NCBI GenBank assembly: GCA_029532415.1
Contig: JAQOTA010000054.1
Coordinates: 2,046,001-2,110,000 of the forward strand
Length of the DNA stretch: 64,000 nt
Source: Marasmius tenuissimus
Lineage: Eukaryota; Basidiomycota; Agaricomycetes; Agaricales; Marasmiaceae
Direction: 5' to 3'
In this document: positions 1 through 11,447 of the stretch, piece by piece
Layout of the letters: every line of letters begins with the position of its first letter
Numbering within the stretch: the first letter of the stretch is position 1
The notes under the pieces: generated by a model
What the model was told of the DNA's origin: nothing
Databases searched by the model: none
The model's input: the letters and a program-made list of their open reading frames with translations, nothing else
Made by a program: the position numbers and the translations under genes

Positions 1-168
1 GTGAGAAAGACTTCGAGGAACATCTTGGTGCCCAGGTTGATGATGCGCCGCCGATTTTGGGGGCATATCAACGATACGTCGTCACAGAAGTGCAGGCATC
101 AACTTGTACGTTTATCGATCCCAGTAAAGTACGCAGCAAGTGGAGAACTTGTTGTCGATATGAACTAA
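1..168 (+). CDS. possible 3' end of a gene cut by the window edge
   Basis: From base 2 an open frame reads as a charged, protein-like segment (begins EKDFEEHLGAQVDDAPPILG) up to about base 105. A short GT-AG gap (106-136, 31 nt) would join it to a tail ending SGELVVDMN and a TAA at 166-168. The gap is shorter than the usual introns here, and no family is recognised. It may be the last exons of a gene lying mostly outside the window, or chance open frame. Low confidence. Confidence 0.25.
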   Translation: MRKTSRNILVPRLMMRRRFWGHINDTSSQKCRHQLVRLSIPVKYAASGELVVDMN

Positions 169-169
169 G

Positions 170-2100
170 TATGTTAAGACCAAAAGGATCCTGGAATTCT
201 CTCAGGGTTCCCTCCCACCCGTCGTGACGGTAGGTAAATTCAATTGACGCCACGCAGCTGTGCTGTGATTGTACCCGGTCCCTTGAATAACTTGAGGGTG
301 TGAGAGAAGATGGAATTTTGGATCGGACGGCGGAACGGCCAGATCGAAGGTTCCCCATCATCAGGGAGTTCAGAGTTTCGATCTCTTCCTCTCGTGGCTG
401 TTCCGCGGAGCAAGAGGCTTGTCGATAGTCCGATATGCTGTCGATGAGGTACAAAGACCCAAGGGGATGGTTGGAGACGCTGTACTGAGGCGGGTCGGAG
501 CCCATTCCGGAGGATTGGGAGTCACCCGTTCACCCTCCAGCACCGACTGGAGTACAGGACAAGAAGCGCTGTGTACAGTCCCTTTTACGGAGAAATCTGG
601 GTCCCGAAAAAACGCTAACCCCCGAAGCGCCGGCAAACAGTCGTTAGTCTACACAAAGGTCGAGCACTTGATTATTTTATTTTAGCTCCTCCAGACTCGA
701 GGAGAAGAATCTCGACCGAATGCGACGTCTGGTACTGCTGAAACTACAACATCGGATCCCAGGAGCAGTATGGCGTCCAAGCCCCAGAGGACTGCGGGCA
801 GAATGAGGTGAGCCAACACTGTGAACCCTCTCTATAGACGCTAGTAAACCCAGTAAAGTCTCAAAACTCGATAGAGAAGGCAAGCCGCGGACACAAGGAT
901 TAGCTGTAATGATCCTTCCTTGCCACGAATACTAGAACCTAATATGGGTGTATGATGGATGTTTCGTCGCACTGCAGTGCAATGCCCCCCCTCCATCTTG
1001 ATGTGTTGGCGATGAGGCTTGAAGGAGAATGGCTTGTCGCAGAGGTCCAGATTCATGTCAAAAAACTCCTGCGGGACTCCGTACAAGTGAGAACGAACTT
1101 GGTAAAACATATCAGATAAATCAGAACCTTCGTCGGCACAGAGGGAGTCGCCAGAAACCATAAGATAGGTGATAGCCTACAGGATGTGAATCAAACCGGT
1201 GAGAGTGGTGGGGCTGGGCCGCTGTTGACCGAGGATTGGAATACCAAGTTGGGATTCCGGAACAGAATCGTAGGTAATCCAGACCTTCAGCGACAGCTTC
1301 GGTGATCCCGAGCGAAAATGGGACGAGCGACAAACCCTCGTGACTCGTTCGAGACAGGGAGGGTTGCTTGGAAGGTAACTGTCACCAGGGCCGCAACAAA
1401 GCCTGATAAATGAAGGTAATGCATTGGGGACTCGGAAAGTGACCCCGCGCTGCTTGCGAAGCCGGGAGCGTCGATATAGTGACAGGGAACTGACCAGACC
1501 CACACCAAAAGGACAGATGAGCTTCTGCATAGGTTGGAATGACTAGCCAGGAGTGGCGGGTGGCAATTGTGGCTCGCCTGAACCTGAGGAGCTCCCTGTG
1601 ACTGTGGCTTGACATAAACTAACCCGCCTCGAATGTCGATTGGACAGAAAAAATAACTGAAGAAAAGAATGACTCCTGATGAGATCTTAGACACGATCGG
1701 AGCGGAGAAGCAACTGCAAAGACACATGTGGACTGTCCTATTACAATGCCATTCCTAACCTTCCCTGGAAAAAATCTGGGAACCTAGATTGCCGGACCGG
1801 AGAACATCAGCTGAGGTTGCTGTACTTAGGCCCTCTGAGCCAACAAAAGATGAGACGAACTCGAACAGGATCGTTAAACGAGGTACGTTTCGACCATTAC
1901 AATATAGTCGGAAACCATCAAAGAGGTTGGACCTGGTTGGGCCTGGCAGTGGATGATGATGTTGAAATATAATAACCCATGGAAACCAGTTGGAAGAGTT
2001 GCCCTTAATAAGAAAGTGGCAACGTAAGCGAATTCGGGGATAGGCGAGGATCGCAACGCAACCGTAAATGGTAAGAACCGAATGCGAGGGTTAGGTCAAT
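170..2100. other. no supportable gene; minus-strand coding-like fragments
   Basis: Several overlapping minus-strand open frames of 70-146 codons occupy 68-1727. The minus-strand segments at about 1320-1160 and 1160-960 read like adjacent pieces of one protein in different frames, but no plausible intron joins them and no family is recognised. They may be a decayed gene or chance. Bases 1730-2100 hold only the region upstream of the transcription-factor gene that follows. Confidence 0.3.
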
Positions 2101-2158
2101 TAGATGACACCAACATATATGGACTGCGACGAAAGTGGCTTGTCCCATCCCGTCCAGA

Positions 2159-5100
2159 ATGTATCCTTTACCTTCTACTATGACTCAAGCAGCTGAGAGC
2201 GCTTACATGGTCGACCCCTCTGTCTACAACTCGCCTTCCTTCAGCCCTCATTACCGACATTATCCATCATCGTATACCGATCCACCGCCATACAACCGGC
2301 TGGCCGCTTCAGACCTGCAGCCATACGACATTGTCGGGGCGAACGTTCCTTCCCTTTCTCGGATGAAGCGAGCCCCTTCGAGCTCGACGTTAACCCCCAT
2401 AGCGCCTCCAACAGTGCCACATTACCAGAAGTCTCATTCTTCTCAAAGTGTATCGTCATTGCCGACGCATGCAACGCAAGCTTCGCCTGTCTCGGACTCT
2501 TTTAATGCATCACCCGAGCCACCACGAAGAAAATCTCGCCAAAAACCTAAAATTGAATTGGCCCCAGATCAGCCTACCACAACACAAGGGAAACTGAGAA
2601 AACGCGTCTACGTTGCTTGCCTCCAGTGGTACGTCGCGATCAAATCTTTGGTCAAACGTTTCCTTAGTCAATTTCCAGTCGTACGCGTAAAATACGATGT
2701 GATGGTGCCAAACCAGTCTGTCACAACTGTCATCACCGAGCCAATAGCAACGGTGAATGCAATTATGATGCTATACCTCGCCGAAGGGGTCCAGACAAGA
2801 CCCCTGGTGCTCGTCAACGCACGGGCAGAGAAGTTGGGAGTAGCGAGCCAGCCGTACGACGGCGCCGCAGGCGTCGTGAAACTTCGAGCCCTGTCTCCCC
2901 CAACGACGCACCGAGACCCTCTATCGACCATACCCACCATATCATGACCGACGGTGGTCATGGATCATCATCACCGACGTCTTCAAGTGACTACATCCAG
3001 TCACCGATGTATTATACCCCGATTGAACGACTCCCGCACTCCTCGCTGGATGTCGGTACAGGATCGAACCAATTATATACCCCTACAGGCACAGGATCTC
3101 AGGTGTGGTAGATATTTACTCGCGGCTCTGTGTATATCTATTTCTCAAATTTATCGTCGATTTAGTTCTCAACGCAGAGCGACCGACCTTATTCTGAAGT
3201 GGGGCACGTTGGGAGATCAGTGACTCGAGCCCATATACGGTCGCTCGACAACGATGAACATGATCCCGGAGGCACTAGAACTGAATCATTACCTCAAGGC
3301 CCTTCTCTGCACTTCGCAAAGAAGGTTTGGTACGACTCCCTTTGCTCAATCTATGCCTCGACCCATTCCAAGCATTCTCACCAACTTGCGACTTGCGAAC
3401 GTGATCGAATTTCCCGAGACATCTACGAGGATCTACGTTTCTTTTTTCGAACGTCAAATTACTGGTTCTCGTTCATCCACTTGCCAACCTTTTTTGGTTC
3501 TTTCTCCGACCCTGTCAAGCGCGCCGCTATGCAGCCCTCGCTGGTACTGGCGTCCCTTTCCTTGTCTATCTTTTGGCAAAGTTCTGAAATAGGCAGGGGC
3601 GCCGAGGGACGAGGTCTAGCCTTGCGACTGAGGAATGAGGCGCAATCAGCTTTGGAGGCAAGTTTCAATAGCGGTTGGGTTGATGAGTCTCTAGCGCAAG
3701 CCTCCTGGGTGAGTGTGTTCCTCGTTCACATGAGACTCAAGGCGTGATGAACCTTCTTTGCTACGACAGCTTTTGGCACTTTTCGAGATTTGCGCTCATC
3801 CTGAGCATTCCAGGCAGCGCTCTGTATCGGCCGTCACAATGTTAGACTCTATCATAAGGGCACTAGCATTGACAGACGTGGACCGGAATGACCCACAAGC
3901 GTCAGTGTTCAAGACTGGCGATGTGCCCTGCATTGATCAGCAATCACCAACTGCGGAATGCGGCTACCCGCCGATGCCGAACGGTTCCTATCTCACAGCA
4001 AGTGGATGTACGTGCAAATCAGTCATGCTCGGCACGCACTGGCCGCAGTCCTTGGATCATGTACCGTTTTGGGCCCAAACACCTGCATGGGATCCCAATT
4101 GGTCGGAGGCGGATATTAAGAAGGAGTCCTGTCGTCGACTGTGCTGGTTCTCTAACACACTTGCAGCGGGACACGTCTCCTATGCTCTCGCCACCAAGTC
4201 CGCTCAACCCAACTGGTTCATAGGCGATCCTTCCAATGTGAGTGTCCCAGAACTTCTTGGGAGTTTATCGTTTCGGTTGACCCATAATCGTTTGCATAGT
4301 ACGCGCTGCTCTTCAGCGGCGAAGCTGTCAATAAAACTTCCTCGTCGAAAGATTCTGTATGGGCATTGTACGATCGATGCGTCCTACTGTGGAACAGCTG
4401 TGCCAAGATGCGCGGAAATCCCTCTGTTCGTGAAAGTGAACGAGCGGATTTTGCGGTTAGATCTTGGATAGAAGCCGAAAATATCGAGAATGCTCTAAAC
4501 AAGCACACGTGTGGGATAGAGAGAGCTTTCATTTTCGCGGGACGCGAGTATCTTTTCAAGTAAGTCGCAAACGTTATCTCGCTCGTTTGATCTAACGCTT
4601 TGGGACATCAAGTACGCGTATGTATATCACATATGAGTTCCAGCGCTACGTCCCACTGGTAACAACGTACGTCTGTCGCTTTCATCTCTTGACTCGACCA
4701 GGAACATATGCCCAACCCTCAGGCAAACAAACGGACTCTTCAATCGCAAGAAGGCAGAGGAATGGCGTAGGTGTATTCAAAGAAAAGTTGCTATCATGAT
4801 CCTCACAGAGTCAACATGATATAGTGACGCATCAAACTGCAGTTGCTCAAAGGATCATGCTTGGGCTACACGCTGTCACCGGAAACTCCGGTAATCTTCT
4901 CGCGCGAAGGCCCTTCTTCACTTTATGGTTTATGGGACAGGTTTCGAGGTAAGAATATCGCAACCCTTTTCAGCCTGTTGCCTTACGCTGTGCACAGAGC
5001 ACTCTCGCTGTGGAGATGCGATCAAAGTATGGTCTTGGCGTTGGACGTATGCAAGGCTTTCTTACCTGCTATTGACTAGTGCGTACCTTAACCACTTATG

Positions 5101-5345
5101 TGTGCCTCGGTGGTTGTGCTGACATTCGCTGACTAGTTTGACTGCCCTCTGGCCTTGCGAGGGTATGATTCAATCTTCCTGTAGATATGCTTCAGGAACT
5201 AACCGAGATTCACTATCCAGAGCAAAGGAAACGCTACGATACATTTCGCGCTCAATTAACAGACGCTTGCCTAGTTGCTCGGGTAGCCCTGCCTCCCCCC
5301 AAAGACCTGACTATTCCTAATCCCTCTTCAAACTCGCTTGTATGA
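2159..5345 (+). CDS. Zn2Cys6 fungal-specific transcription factor
   Basis: Exons: 2159-2628, 2679-3102, 3166-3708, 3770-4237, 4300-4559, 4613-4666, 4702-4766, 4825-4948, 4998-5078, 5137-5162, 5185-5345 (891 aa). The 2629-2678 intron splits the binuclear zinc cluster; splicing restores cysteines 154, 157, 164, 171, 174 and 183 with the family spacing C-x2-C-x6-C-x6-C-x2-C-x8-C and the basic RTRKIR stretch. A run of arginines follows, probably a nuclear localisation signal. The middle part (about residues 330-620) reads as the fungal-trans regulatory domain, with helices around IYEDLRFFFRTSNYWFSFIH. The family binds CGG-type sites in the nucleus; the target pathway cannot be inferred. The ATG at 2159 is the first in frame. 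The 3' end is least certain because it needs a 35-nt and a 22-nt intron; without the last, translation ends at 5320. Confidence 0.85.
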
Positions 5346-5606
5346 TTTCTTTTCTTATTCGGGATCATGGACTTGTAAAATTTGTGGTAGTAGTGTATCA
5401 TTAGCTATTGTGGCAATCTTTGTATTCGAATCATGAATGGCACACTGGAAAATACAGTCGGAGTCCGGACCCGATCGATCGGGGATTACCCAAAAATGGT
5501 GACGCCGTGACCACTTGTGGCTTTCTTCTTGACTTTCATCATAACTTTGGCGCTCGTCTCTACTGTTGGCTACCAGCTGCAGTACATACTTCCACAGGCT
5601 TCAAGC

Positions 5607-7488
5607 ATGGCTGAACAGCCAATATCCACACCTACATCTCCTCCAAGCTATTATCAGAACTCGATACAAGTGGATTCGCCAGCCATCGCTCAAAGCCAGC
5701 CGGGTACCGCCACTGTTGGGCTGAAACGGAGAGCATCTTCCTCGTTCGAGGGCATGCAAGATGATTGTCGGAAACGGGTGAAAGAGGAACAGGAGTCTGT
5801 AGAAAACGGGTCAAAGGAGCGTGTAACAGGTCCAGTGGCATCAACGTCCAGCTCGGTCGATCTCGTCGAGGATCTTTACCAGGAGCTCCAGTGCGGCTGT
5901 TGCTCTGACCTAATTTACAAGCCGGTCGTGGTTGCGCCTTGCCAACATTTTTTTTGTGGAAGGTGCGTCAGCGTGTTACTCTCAGTACGACACGTACACT
6001 AATACACATTATCGAAGCTGCATCGCACTATGGATTCGTGTAAGTATCAAAACATACCTCGTGGCGTTATCGTTTTCGTCTTTTGCTCGGGCCCTCGAGG
6101 CACCAACACGTTCTGTCCAAAATCAATTCCTGAATCAACCCAATCTGACGACATTTTAGAACGGTGGCACCAACTGTCCAGCATGTCGAAGCGAATCCTC
6201 GATTGTCTCCCCTTCACGTCCTTTACAAGTTGTTATCGACTCTCTACTTCGCGCTGCGCCTCACAAAGGACGCTCCGAGCGCGAACGACAGCAAGCTGAC
6301 GAAGTATACAAGGGAAACGTATCTATGCGAGTCAGTTCGAACAATGACTCCTGGAAGCGGAATGGTGACTAATGTTACGGCTGCCCACCAGATACCCACA
6401 CCTCGCGAAGCTTCGCCTGAGCCCAACTTGAACATTAGCGCAGAATATACCAGACCCTGTCCACATTGCTCCCCACACAACCCGTATCGCTGGACGTGTC
6501 CCCAGCCTATTCCAGACCCCAATACCGACATTGATCACGCCTGGCACGTCGAAGATGGGATACCGCCCGGTCATGGACATTGCGGAAACTGGTTTGGTTC
6601 TTTCGCGCGTGAGGTCGTGAGGGGTGCTCATAATTCTCTTAGCGAAGTACTTTTAGCTTTGCAAGCTCCTACAACTACGAAATGTGACTTCTGTTACGCC
6701 ACGTTTTGCGGCATAGCAGTACCCGGTCGTTGTGCTGCGACGACCCTCGCCTCCCAGCATCTACATGGGATATCAGATATTGGCGACATTATTCAATGCC
6801 AGGACGTATATGAGTGTTTCAATGGGAATACAGTTGAGGTGGATTTCATGCTAGACCACCTGACCGCCCAAAATTTGACGCCGAGACACATCTATAGAGA
6901 GGTATTTTTATCTCCAGATGTCGAAATCCCGTTCCCTGATGTCCAACTCTTACAGATAGTAGATTTCATCAGAGCACAACCCCGTCTCTTTGCTCCTCTA
7001 ATTGAGCAAGACTTGTTCCTCGACGGGGCGCTTGAAAGTGATGCAAACCCGGAGGCTCCTCGGGAGAGAACATGTCGTCGTTGTGCCACCGAGATATTCC
7101 TCTGGGGCCTAAAGGAATGGTGGATTAGAGAACGACAGAAAGGTTTTGTGGAAGCGGGAGTTGCCCTCCGCAGAGATTGTCCAGGCGGCTCTGATTGCAA
7201 TCGTCAGAAGGACTTGGGTAGGTGGTCATCTTCACGTCGTTGTGACACCTCGCTGACGGGCGTCCTTTGTAGGACACGCTAAAGAATGTGAGTTTATTTG
7301 CTATCATTGACAAGCGATAAGGGCTTATGCAGAAAACAGTCAACCATATCTTTGGTGCAACGCCGAGTTCCCCTCCTAAGCCAATCGTTGCTGTACCCAG
7401 CCAAGGCGGGACTATCAGCACCGATGGGATACCCTCATCAAGCCAAGTATCGGCCTCTGTGGGTATACCACCATCCCGAATGGCTTGA
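5607..7488 (+). CDS. CHFR/Dma-like RING E3 ubiquitin ligase without FHA
   Basis: Exons: 5607-5962, 6018-6039, 6160-6330, 6392-6591, 6643-7217, 7273-7287, 7340-7488 (495 aa). A C3HC4 RING finger (residues 96-135, starting CGCCSDLIYKPVVVAPCQHF) is completed only by splicing in a 22-nt exon. Residues about 200-410 match the cysteine-rich region of CHFR: CPHCSPHNPYRWTCPQPIPD, then GHCGNCE joined across an intron, TTTKCDFC and GVPGRC-like AVPGRC. The C-terminal HAKEFNHIF appears only after joining the 15-nt exon at 7273 to the last exon. CHFR proteins are E3 ligases of the mitotic checkpoint and normally start with a phosphopeptide-binding FHA domain. Here the N-terminus is a low-complexity, basic stretch of about 95 residues and no FHA domain is visible before the ATG at 5607. 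Introns are 51-61 nt except 6040-6159 (120 nt). Confidence 0.85.
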
Positions 7489-7637
7489 CTGTTATGAACC
7501 CTTTTTCTGAACTTTTGCTATCACGCTGTCGTAATCGTTGTACACTATCCCGAAGATTTGTAGGATATAAATTCGATACATACTACTTACAGTACACTGC
7601 TCCATGGTAATATTGAAGGACCCAATTGAACTCTACA

Positions 7638-8870
7638 TTACATGGAGAAACCATCATCAGGAATGCCAAAAAAAAACGAGACATCGTCTCGCCTTGAAGG
7701 TCGCCTGGCTGTTGGGTTCTGAGTGGGTGCGAAGGAAGTCTCTCGCCTCCTCAACTCCACCGCGAGCTCTTCGCGACGTTCTCTGGTCTGCTCCTTCTTT
7801 CTCTTAGCCTCTTCCTTAGTGAAGAAGGACCCAGAGGAAGACTCGTTGGCGTCCAAAGAACCCAGGTGCGGAGGAAGGTTCGGGACCGAAGGTATCTCGA
7901 TGTGCCTGTCCTTCTGCTTCAACCTACGAACGAAGGAATGCATCCTTTTCGAGAGTCTGGCTCTACTGGGCGTAGTTGGTGTCTCCTGCGCCACAGATGC
8001 CGGTATCCGCATCGGCTTCAAAAGGGCAGGATGTAGTCGCGGGGGAGGCAAGGGAACCAGCAACTAGAGAACTAATAGAACTTGAACTCGACTCTAACGT
8101 TGTCATAGTTGCCTTGGTTTGGAGGGCGTTCGTGACATGTGTCGCCAGCTTTGGGTAGAGGAAACCGCCGGTATTTCCTTCTCCGTTCCGCGCTAAAAGT
8201 AGAGGGACAGATGGGATTGCAATGTTGCCGTCCTGCATGGGAACAGTTTCAGGTTCGTCAGAACTCCAATGGAGTGTAACGATACTGAACGCAAAGGCAG
8301 AACCCTTGGTATTCTCCCGCTGGTCTGAGTTCGACACAAGTTTCGATTTCTCTGAATGTGCCTGAACGGTCCTGGCAGTGCGAACATGTGGAATGGTGAT
8401 AGAACCATTCGCGGCCCGGTGTGTACAGGATCCTGGAGAGCGGTTTACCTCCTCGGGTGTTACAGGATTCTGGAAACCACTTGACGATACACTTCAAGAC
8501 CTAGAACGCCAGGAGAGGTTGCTCGTAACGCGATCCGAGCGTGGTATCCATCAGCGACGGGTACGATTGGGAGTTGATGAAGGGGTATGTTTGAATTATG
8601 TGACTGGGGATCAGGATCTGGGGAGCGATCGACCTCAATTTTGCGCGGGTGCAGTCCCAGCTCAAAGAGGCCGAGGTCTCGAGAATCATGGGATTGAAAT
8701 GGTGGCCAAGAATGGAAGGAAGGATCTGGCGGAGGGTAGAAGACTACCGATTCTGAAGGGTCAGGACAATGGGAACTGCAATCTGAGTGTTCTTGCGACA
8801 CGGAAATGGTCGGCGGACGTGTTAAACTCGCGGTAATCCCGTTCGAGGGGTAAAGTGACTTTCTTGGTTG
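7638..8870 (-). CDS. possible gene; low-complexity protein with basic coiled C-terminus
   Basis: Minus-strand open frames can be strung together but the model is doubtful. One exon (8870 to about 8480) follows a good acceptor, CTCTTTCAG. A later segment (8340-8066) ends in a serine run and can splice through a 79-nt GTTGCT...CAG intron (8065-7987) into a last exon ending with the stop at 7638. That last exon encodes a helical, basic tail (KEEAKRKKEQTRERREELAV) and finishes GFSM. The tail resembles the C-terminus of the kelch/BTB gene at 11448-14981 in spacing of K/R/E residues and in its final G-F-x-M, so it could be a diverged partial copy. No catalytic domain is seen. It could equally be decayed sequence beyond the adjoining hydrolase pseudogene. 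Confidence 0.3.
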
Positions 8871-8951
8871 CTGAAAGAGGAGGAAGAGGGTAAGACGCTG
8901 GAGTGTGGGGTCGATGTGAAGGTAGTCTCGTCGATTGAACGCAGGCCTGTG

Positions 8952-10690
8952 TCAAAGTCGAGAAGCCTGCTCTTCACTGAGGTAGGAGCAGGGATTACTT
9001 CGGAGCCGGCGACAACGCAGCGCAAGACAACCATAATCTAGTCGGTCTTCAAAAGGACATATGGGGCTGATTGAATATCCTCGGAGCATTTCAGCAGCCA
9101 ACCCACAGATGCGCATGTACCTGGCGACCACGATAAAGACGCGTCGGACAGACAAATTGATAAAAATCACTCAACCAGTCGGACGGTATGGTGTATCCAT
9201 CCACTTCGAGAGAGATCATAGGTTCGCAGTGGGAAACAGGCAGCAACACTCTTCTCGCAACTACAGGCATCAAAGCAGTACCGGCATCATGTCTGAGCAA
9301 AGCAGTCAAACGACGGCTGCAATGGAAATTATTGTGTACTCAACTCATCCCAGGTAGCTCCATATATGGTCCTTTCACCCTTGTCACACGCGTGGCGTAC
9401 TTGTTTCCAAAGAAAATGTCTTCCACTTCGCCGATGGCATTCAGCCCCACTCTCCCTTCGGAGGCATTATGCATCTGGAGCTCGCAGTCAGGCACCCATC
9501 GAACGGAGGTTCAGCGTGAAGACACTTATTCAGGTAGCACGACGGGTATGTGGTCGACCCGTCGCCACTTTCCTATGCCGTTCCTTCCATGGAGAAGAGC
9601 GATATCCTTTCTCATGCCACCTTCCTCGTAAAGCTCGGCTCCAACAGTCCATAGAAAGATGGCGTCGAGCTGACTCAATCAAACATCAAGAAATACGCCG
9701 TTAGAGTCTACATCTCCGTCTACTGTCCGCCAACATGAAGCCCAGCAACGATATACGCTCCTCCGGGAGCAGTGTTACGAATGACTTTCACTACGGCGCG
9801 AACTATCGCAGGATCGTGAATCGAATGGGCGAAATCAAGACCTTGTTAGGTGATCAGTAACAGTTGCCGTGGTTTGTTCCTCATCTATCGAAGGTAACTG
9901 ACCCCAAAGACCAATGACAGGATTTCCTGCCTCTCGTAAGTAGTATCTGGGGCTATCCAAAACTCATTCGCATTGTATCAGATGTACCCAATCGTTTTGG
10001 AAGGAACCCTGTATCAGATGAGGAGGCATTCCGCTGACATCGTAGCTGCGACAGTGTGATCAGTTTCGGCCACTTGCAGGAACCCGCAGTGCAACATACA
10101 TGATGCCAAAAACGCTATTCTCTACTCCTGATGCTTCTTGCAGTGGACCAATATTATCTCGCCAACGTAAGATAGCACCTTCCAGTTTTGTTGGGTCACA
10201 ATGGGTTGATTCACGGTGAAGAAACGCCCCATCAATGCCCATGCCCAGCCACCCACTTGAAGTGCCTATCCGCAAAACGCAATAGAATTGAGAGGACGCC
10301 GTTTGGATACTCTCATGTATCGAGATACCTACGTACTGTCCCCGGGCTTCGCGAAGAGAATACGAGTGGACAATATCTCAAGTCTTGGGCAAGTGGACGA
10401 GCTGGAGAAACTCCGAGGGCGGGTATCCCGAAATGTCCATGTCGGGCCAGAGGTCTTTTACCAGTCGCCCAGCAAGATTGAACCATCTAGACCAGCCATT
10501 GTCAGCTTCGAAGGTACGTCAGATTCCCGGTCAACTTCAAAACTTCATGAGACATACTGAGAAGCTTTCTATCGCCTAGCTAGGTGAAACTGTATGGAAC
10601 AGATCGTCAACAAACCAGTCGCACATTCTAAACGAGACACATTCACCGTCCTCGATAACCAACCAAGAATCTCTTCCAAAGCATAGAATG
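8952..10690 (-). pseudogene. decayed GH99-like hydrolase ('xylosidase/arabinosidase' family)
   Basis: Minus-strand pieces match, in order, blocks of a fungal GH99-like family: an altered VGYQGW-like start (about 10665, read as VGYRG then stop), GWSRWFNLAGRLVKDLWPD (about 10500), MGIDGAFLHR (about 10230), ENSVFGIMYDVSG (across an intron), GNPVIGLWG, GGAYIVAG, WRTVDGDVDSNGVFLDV, HFLWKQV, IYGATWDE, DAGTALMPVV and SDWYMRICGLAAEMLRG (to about 9090). The blocks lie in changing frames. There is an in-frame TGA before VLDSPRYYL, a TGA where the family has tryptophan after FLDV, a frameshift next to GIDGAF, another before CWRTVDG, and several near 9470. Some ancestral introns survive: the one before YMRIC starts GTTGAG and ends CAG. 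The gene cannot make the full protein. The family acts on alpha-linked sugars; the substrate here is unknown. Confidence 0.75.
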
Positions 10691-10699
10691 GCTTACTAT

Positions 10700-11440
10700 A
10701 GTGAGTAGACTGACTTAGAAAAGTAAAGACACGCATCAGACATGAGGAACGCACCCCCTTGGAGATCGACCATAGCACGACTCCCGCGACGCGCCATTCG
10801 AGTGCAGGTGATCCATATCGTAGTGGAACAGGCGAATGTGCAATTCGGGATGCACGTCGCCAGCCCTAGCTTAGCCTAAGGAAGATAAGCTCGAGGGGCA
10901 GAAGAGCAAAGAGTGAAGAAGGAGAGTCAAACATCCGTTCGGAGTTGAGTTCAGACGCCAGACGCCATCCCTGTCAGCTTCACGATGCCGCCGCGCTGTC
11001 TATCATGGGTCTTCTTCTGAAATTCCTAGCGAGCTCGCCAAGTATGCTAGTAGCGACAGCCGCAAGCGATTCTTTTCGCTTCAAGAAGCTTGCTCTTGAA
11101 ACTTGGATGGAGGACTATGTTCGGGATAGGTCCAGTGAACACCGAGGTTGCGCGACCCTGGTCACAAGTCGCCATTTGCTAAGTACAGTATGATTTTTGA
11201 TGCAACTTGAATAATGAAAGTATATTTTACGGCCGCTACATGGTATAGAGTGAAAGAGTGTACAGGTTTCAGTATTACAGAAAATGCCAAAGAGTGAAGA
11301 TACTTGAAGAGATACCCGAAAACAAAGCAAATGAGTGCATGAAGGAATGAGTACGGTAATGTAGATATCGAGTAAGACAAATTCAAAGAGATCTCGCAAC
11401 AAATAACCATTCTGAAATACAAATCCGCATAGTGCTACAC
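10700..11440. other. intergenic, no gene seen
   Basis: Lies between the start of the hydrolase pseudogene and the 3' end of the kelch/BTB gene. A few short frames (for example 10945-11193 on +) lack splice partners or family resemblance. The part next to 11448 is AT-richer and probably the 3' untranslated region of the kelch/BTB gene. Confidence 0.5.
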
Positions 11441-11447
11441 GCCGCTC

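Noticed and set aside
8378..9704. Plus-strand frames of 97-152 codons over the hydrolase pseudogene
   Set aside because: The family blocks are all on the minus strand; the plus-strand frames are shadows.
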